Part shown: positions 16,869 to 20,270 of the stretch, in pieces
Position numbering within the stretch: the stretch's first letter is position 1
How the letters are laid out: every line of letters starts with the position of its first letter
Source of the DNA: Didymodactylos carnosus
Lineage: Eukaryota > Rotifera > Eurotatoria > Philodinida > Philodinidae
Assembly: GCA_905250885.1 (NCBI GenBank)
Contig: CAJNOQ010003437.1
Coordinates: forward strand, 1-20,270
Length of the DNA: 20,270 nt
Direction: 5' to 3'
Made by a program: the position numbers and the translations under genes
Notes under the pieces: generated by a model
Seen by the model: the letters and a program-made list of their open reading frames with translations, nothing else
Databases searched by the model: none
Told to the model about the DNA's origin: nothing

Positions 16869-17946
16869 AGTCGATAACGTATAATACACTAGGCCTCTTT
16901 AAAGAAATGATCGTGCAGTTGCATATATTCCCGCCTAAGCTGTTACTTTAGAAGCAATATTTGAATTGGTAATTATTTAAGTTAAAAAGAATCTAGGCTT
17001 GCTTTTTGTACACTTTCCGCAACGCTTCTTTCGTTTAGTTAGTTACAAAAATGTTGACACTCCTTTGTCGTGGTTTTCTGCGTACCTAGTTTCTCTGGAA
17101 AACTAAGCTTTAGAAAAATCTTCTAGAATTTGACGGCGTATCTTTTGGAAAAACAATCAATCTAAGGGTTGAAAAGAAAAAAAATTATAGTCAAAATGTT
17201 AACACGCCATTTTTCCTGGACCACCCAGTATACAGATATCTTGAAGAAATAAAACCAAAAAACTTCAACAAATTTTATCCATATGAAGACTGTCCCAGGA
17301 AGAGTTAAATCCATCGACAGGCATTAAACCGTTGTTGACAGCAAAGAGAGCCTTGTTTCAAACAGAATTTCTGAAAAACTGGTTTTCCAAAAATCGAATC
17401 TCCGAAGACCTATAGGCAGCTGCTATGATCATATTCGGAATCAGCATAGTCGATAACGTATAATACACTAGGCCTCTTTAAAGAAATGATCGTGCAGTTG
17501 CATATATTCCCGCCTAAGCTGTTACTTTAGAAGCAATATTTGAATTGGTAATTATTTAAGTTAAAAAGAATCTAGGCTTGCTTTTTGTACACTTTCCGCA
17601 ACGCTTCTTTCGTTTAGTTAGTTACAAAAATGTTGACACTCCTTTGTCGTGGTTTTCTGCGTACCTAGTTTCTCTGGAAAACTAAGCTTTAGAAAAATCT
17701 TCTAGAATTTGACGGCGTATCTTTTGGAAAAACAATCAATCTAAGGGTTGAAAAGAAAAAAAATTATAGTCAAAATGTTAACACGCCATTTTTCCTGGAC
17801 CACCCAGTATACAGATATCTTGAAGAAATAAAACCAAAAAACTTCAACAAATTTTATCCATATGAAGACTGTCCCAGGAAGAGTTAAATCCATCGACAGG
17901 CATTAAACCGTTGTTGACAGCAAAGAGAGCCTTGTTTCAAACAGAA
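16789..17946 (+). repeat. Perfect tandem duplication, 2 x 579 bp
   Basis: 16789-17367 is repeated at 17368-17946; reading the two side by side I saw no mismatch. The unit begins TTTCTGAAAAACTGG and ends GTTTCAAACAGAA. It contains the whole right inverted arm of the 3-kb composite plus ~240 bp of flank. The junction shares only about one base, which suggests end-joining rather than recombination between repeats. It has no coding capacity. Either the event is very recent or it is an assembly artefact. Confidence 0.9.
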
Positions 17947-18079
17947 TCAAATCTTTGACCGTTAACAATCAAAATCAAATGATCATCAAAAACTTTAGAA
18001 ATACGGATGTTCCAGTGTTTTTTTAAAGCAAGCGTAGGCTCTGATTCCTAGTTAATGTTCCTAAACCCACCCCCCATAC

Positions 18080-18140
18080 TAGAAGACCACCCGGTCTTCT
18101 ATTTTGTCCCGCAAGTCGAGTTCTAAAGGGTGGTCTTCTA
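18080..18140. repeat. Perfect 13-bp stem hairpin
   Basis: TAGAAGACCACCC (18080-18092) is repeated as its exact reverse complement GGGTGGTCTTCTA (18128-18140), with a 35-bp loop. A third partial copy (GGTCTTCTA, 18093-18101) abuts the left arm. It may be ends of a small element or a regulatory hairpin; nothing nearby tells which. Confidence 0.6.
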
Positions 18141-18230
18141 TTGCGGTCAAATTTTGTCGCCTGCTAGTAGCCCAACGGTAACCCTTACGTACTTGAAGTC
18201 CATCCCCTATTAGAAGTAGATTTTAGCGAA

Positions 18231-18283
18231 ATTTTCACGGCTCAGTTGTTCTAGTAATTTTCACGGGGTTAGTTGTTCTAGTT
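18231..18283 (+). repeat. Two-copy 26-bp tandem repeat
   Basis: ATTTTCACGG..AGTTGTTCTAGT occurs twice, 26 bp apart, with a few differences in the middle. No function is apparent. Confidence 0.6.
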
Positions 18284-19072
18284 AATAATCCAATATGGCA
18301 AAAAAAAGAAAACGAAAAAAAATCTAAATTCTGACAACCAGGAGAGAGAACATTAACTTCGACATCTTTTTTTATTAGACAGCATATGAATGTGATGATG
18401 GGATTCAAGCAAAAGAAAAGAAACGAGGAAATTTTGGAGAAAATACTCTAAACCTTACATGCTTTTCTTGCTTCTCGACGAGGATAAAAGGTCGAGCAAA
18501 CAATTCTCCAAATTGAAAAGTATTCGAAGGAAACAGATTCTGAATGGTCATGAAATCCAGAGTTAACAATCTCAACGACACAAACTGATGTTTTTTTTTA
18601 TCATCTCTTTACCTTTGTTTAGCCGTTTTTGCATCTAACGTAACTTTTGACTAACTGAACGTTAAACTGATTTCTACTGGAATAATCTGCCATTCTTATT
18701 GTTATAATACTTGTACTGTAGGTGAGGAGAAAGTAAAACAAAGGAAAACGATATTCTTTTTCTTTCTCCATTATAGTAGAGAACTAACGAAAATGGAGAT
18801 ATCCTTATTCACACAACGTATATCCTGCGCGTACATTGCCGCACATTTGGGGCGTATAGAAGGAAGAGACCAGAAAGAATAAAAAGTTTTTTTCCTTATT
18901 CTCTTTTAACCACGTGCTAATTTTTCTAAATAATCAAGGAAACTTAAATAAAATTAATATCTGTCAGCGCTCTGGCAATGTTTATTAGACCTCGTTCATT
19001 AAAGACATCATACGTTTCTTTTCTTTGTCATCTTTTCCTTCCTTTACTTTTATTGTTTTCAGTCGTCGTATC

Positions 19073-19308
19073 CAGAGATGTGCGCCGCCGTCGCCGCGGA
19101 AGGCAGAGAAAAACTGTTCTAACTTCCGCCGCCATGCTACTAAACTTTTGACGGAGAAAATTTTGACTATTTTTGTTAGTACGTTCTTATCTTAGGTATC
19201 TAGAGTGCAACGCGTTTCTGTCTTTGGGGGAAATTTTCATAACCTCGCGCCGCCACCTATGTCAAAAATTTCATTCGCCGCCGCCGAAAATTTTTTATCG
19301 GCGCACAT
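19073..19308. repeat. GC-rich inverted-repeat element (MITE-like), ~236 bp
   Basis: The left end CAGAGATGTGCGCCGCCG and the right end CGGCGCACAT share ATGTGCGCCG as an inverted repeat. Several GCCGCCG blocks lie close to both ends. An inner CGGAAG/CTTCCG hairpin sits near 19097-19135. The CAG start would suit hAT, but the right terminus does not carry the matching CTG and I see no clean 8-bp duplication; GTATC lies on both sides at 19068-19072 and 19309-19313. The open frame at 19205-19399 is a by-product. Confidence 0.5.
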
Positions 19309-19463
19309 GTATCATATAACGCATTGCAGATCATCATCGGAAAGAGTGAAAAGCACAATTAATCAAAGCAAAGGCTGGTTTTTGTCTAAAATAGCTTAAT
19401 AACTGAATATTTGTAGCAGATAGTTTTCACAATAAGTCTCCATCAAGCCCTTGTTGTCTACAG

Positions 19464-19806
19464 GGCTTGAAAATTGAGTTGACTTCATTACCATCAACTC
19501 ATTCATCATTAGCAACGACATAAAATAATATTGGACAAGTTTTCGATGAGAAAGGTGAATACGTTAAAGCATTATAATATCATGAAAGGACACTTGAAAT
19601 AGAATTGACTTCATTAGCATCAAATTACGCATCATTATCCACTACATATGGTAATATTGGAGTTGTTTGCTCTAAGAAAAGTAATTACGATAAAGCGTTT
19701 CAATATTATGCAAACTCACTTGAAAATGAGCTGACTTCGGCAGTATTAATTGTATTGACTTCATTATCATCAAATTATTCGTCATTAGCCACTACATATA
19801 GTAAGG
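19464..19806 (+). pseudogene. Kinesin-light-chain-like TPR protein fragment
   Basis: TPRs of this kind form helical scaffolds that bind peptide partners, and the family is hugely expanded in bdelloids (recalled). Two and a half 42-residue repeats are visible in a single frame. Repeat 1: KIELTSLPSTHSSLATT, then TAA (19521), NNIGQVFDEKGEYVKAL, then TAA (19575). Repeat 2: ERTLEIELTSLASNYASL, TTYGNIGVVCSKKSNYDKA. Repeat 3: NSLENELTS, an eight-residue insertion that ends with a second LTS, and SSNYSSLATTYSK, where similarity ends. The LTS motif recurs exactly 126 bp apart (19479, 19605, 19731). Frame is kept but two stops interrupt it and both ends are missing, so it is a pseudogene or an exon fragment. 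The second stop replaces a position that is normally Gln. Confidence 0.75.
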
Positions 19807-20270
19807 CGCCCATAATTCAAAGATCGAGTTAACATTTTTTTGTTAACAGATCATACACCATTCCACGTAGTTTTCGTTCTTGATTCCGAATATGTAAGAT
19901 TTATTGAGAAAAAACGCTTTCGTCTGGTAGAAACCTCTAAATACCGAAAAACCGGCGGATCCGGAAAATCCCCCTTTACCCGAAAAATGTCAGTTTTGTC
20001 TTTCCCACTTAGTCTAAACTGAAGATGCTTTTTTGCATTAGATTCAGCATGAAAAGTTGAACCGGAATATAAAATGCGACATCTTTCGATTACAAAGTTA
20101 ATAACTTCGACTGGACAAAAGCTAAACCTTCAAATCTTACCTTATTCGAACTGTCATATGACCACGATAAAAGTGACGTGGGCTTTTGTTTTTACTTTTC
20201 TTTCTTCTAGAGAAAATCACATATTTTTGAAGGATGACATAATTCTTCAGGTCATCCTTGAATAACTCAG
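19807..20270. other. No recognisable gene; terminal hairpin
   Basis: Short open frames at 19840-20022 and 20074-20265 have no domain I recognise. Near the window end AAGGATGAC (20230-20238) and GTCATCCTT (20251-20259) form a 9-bp hairpin, perhaps the end of another element that continues outside. Confidence 0.4.

Larger units (their letters stand above)
14071..17129. repeat. 3.06-kb composite bounded by ~297-bp inverted repeats
   Basis: The left arm 14071-14367 is the reverse complement of the right arm 16833-17129 with few mismatches. Outer ends read ATTCT(G/A)GAAG and inner ends CAGCTGCCTA. The interior holds a LINE fragment directly against the left arm, a small inverted-repeat element (14806-15066), two hAT-like elements and a copy of the dispersed repeat of 2985-3350. 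No transposase is seen. It may be a foldback-type element, or an inverted duplication that later collected insertions. I could not find a target-site duplication. Confidence 0.65.
17947..19072. other. No recognisable gene
   Basis: Apart from the two small structures annotated at 18080 and 18231, I see no repeat, RNA gene or convincing frame. Composition alternates between AT-rich and moderately balanced stretches. A minor C-rich patch (CCCACCCCCCA) sits at about 18066. Confidence 0.45.

Noticed and set aside
14071..17946. Penelope-like element with tandem terminal repeats
   Set aside because: The tandem 579-bp copies and inverted arm superficially fit, but the only RT present has LINE-type motif A, and no GIY-YIG endonuclease is seen.
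19464..19806. Alternative genetic code with TAA as glutamine (ciliate-like)
   Set aside because: TAA falls at some Gln-like positions, but the fragments also have frameshifts, a TGA at a Trp position and a TAA at a non-Gln position. The LINE, ART, NHL and TPR families together fit a bdelloid rotifer with pseudogenes.

Overview
The window looks like transposon-rich, gene-poor DNA from a bdelloid rotifer (Adineta/Rotaria type). The case rests on low GC, on fragments of gene families that are very large in bdelloids (arginine ADP-ribosyltransferase fused to leucine-rich repeats, NHL-repeat protein, kinesin-light-chain-like TPR protein), on two LINE reverse-transcriptase remnants, and on a small intronless cupin gene of bacterial type. 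The organism call comes from family recognition by eye and was not checked by a search.

Layout, left to right. 1-667 holds the 3' end of an ADP-ribosyltransferase/LRR gene that breaks off after three LRR units. 1944-2352 is a decayed NHL-repeat gene. 2985-3350 is a dispersed repeat with a ~97-bp-arm palindrome. 4272-5878 is a 5'-truncated, internally deleted LINE with stops and frameshifts. 6297-6737 (minus strand) is an intact 146-residue cupin, the only complete gene I would defend. 7334-7517 and 7622-8588 are inverted-repeat elements, the second with ~300-bp arms. 8750-11945 carries copies of a ~178-bp satellite-like unit in both orientations, interrupted twice. 12040-13890 holds degenerate repeats surrounding a 732-bp terminal-inverted-repeat element with an internal ORF.

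14071-17129 is a composite flanked by ~297-bp inverted repeats. It contains a minus-strand LINE fragment, a small inverted-repeat element, and two non-autonomous hAT-like elements with 8-bp target-site duplications. One of these sits in a second copy of the 2985-3350 repeat family, and the first copy preserves the empty site. The right arm of the composite is then duplicated in tandem (579 bp, no difference seen). 19073-19308 is a GC-rich inverted-repeat element, and 19464-19806 is a TPR pseudogene.

The genes do not form a pathway. The picture is decaying fragments of expanded families plus one intact, probably horizontally acquired gene, embedded in nested mobile elements, which resembles the subtelomeric or accessory DNA described for bdelloids. 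I found no CRISPR array, rRNA or tRNA, and no convincing new multi-gene system. The most informative structures are the dated nested insertion, the composite inverted-repeat element with its tandem duplication, and the mixed-orientation 178-bp array.
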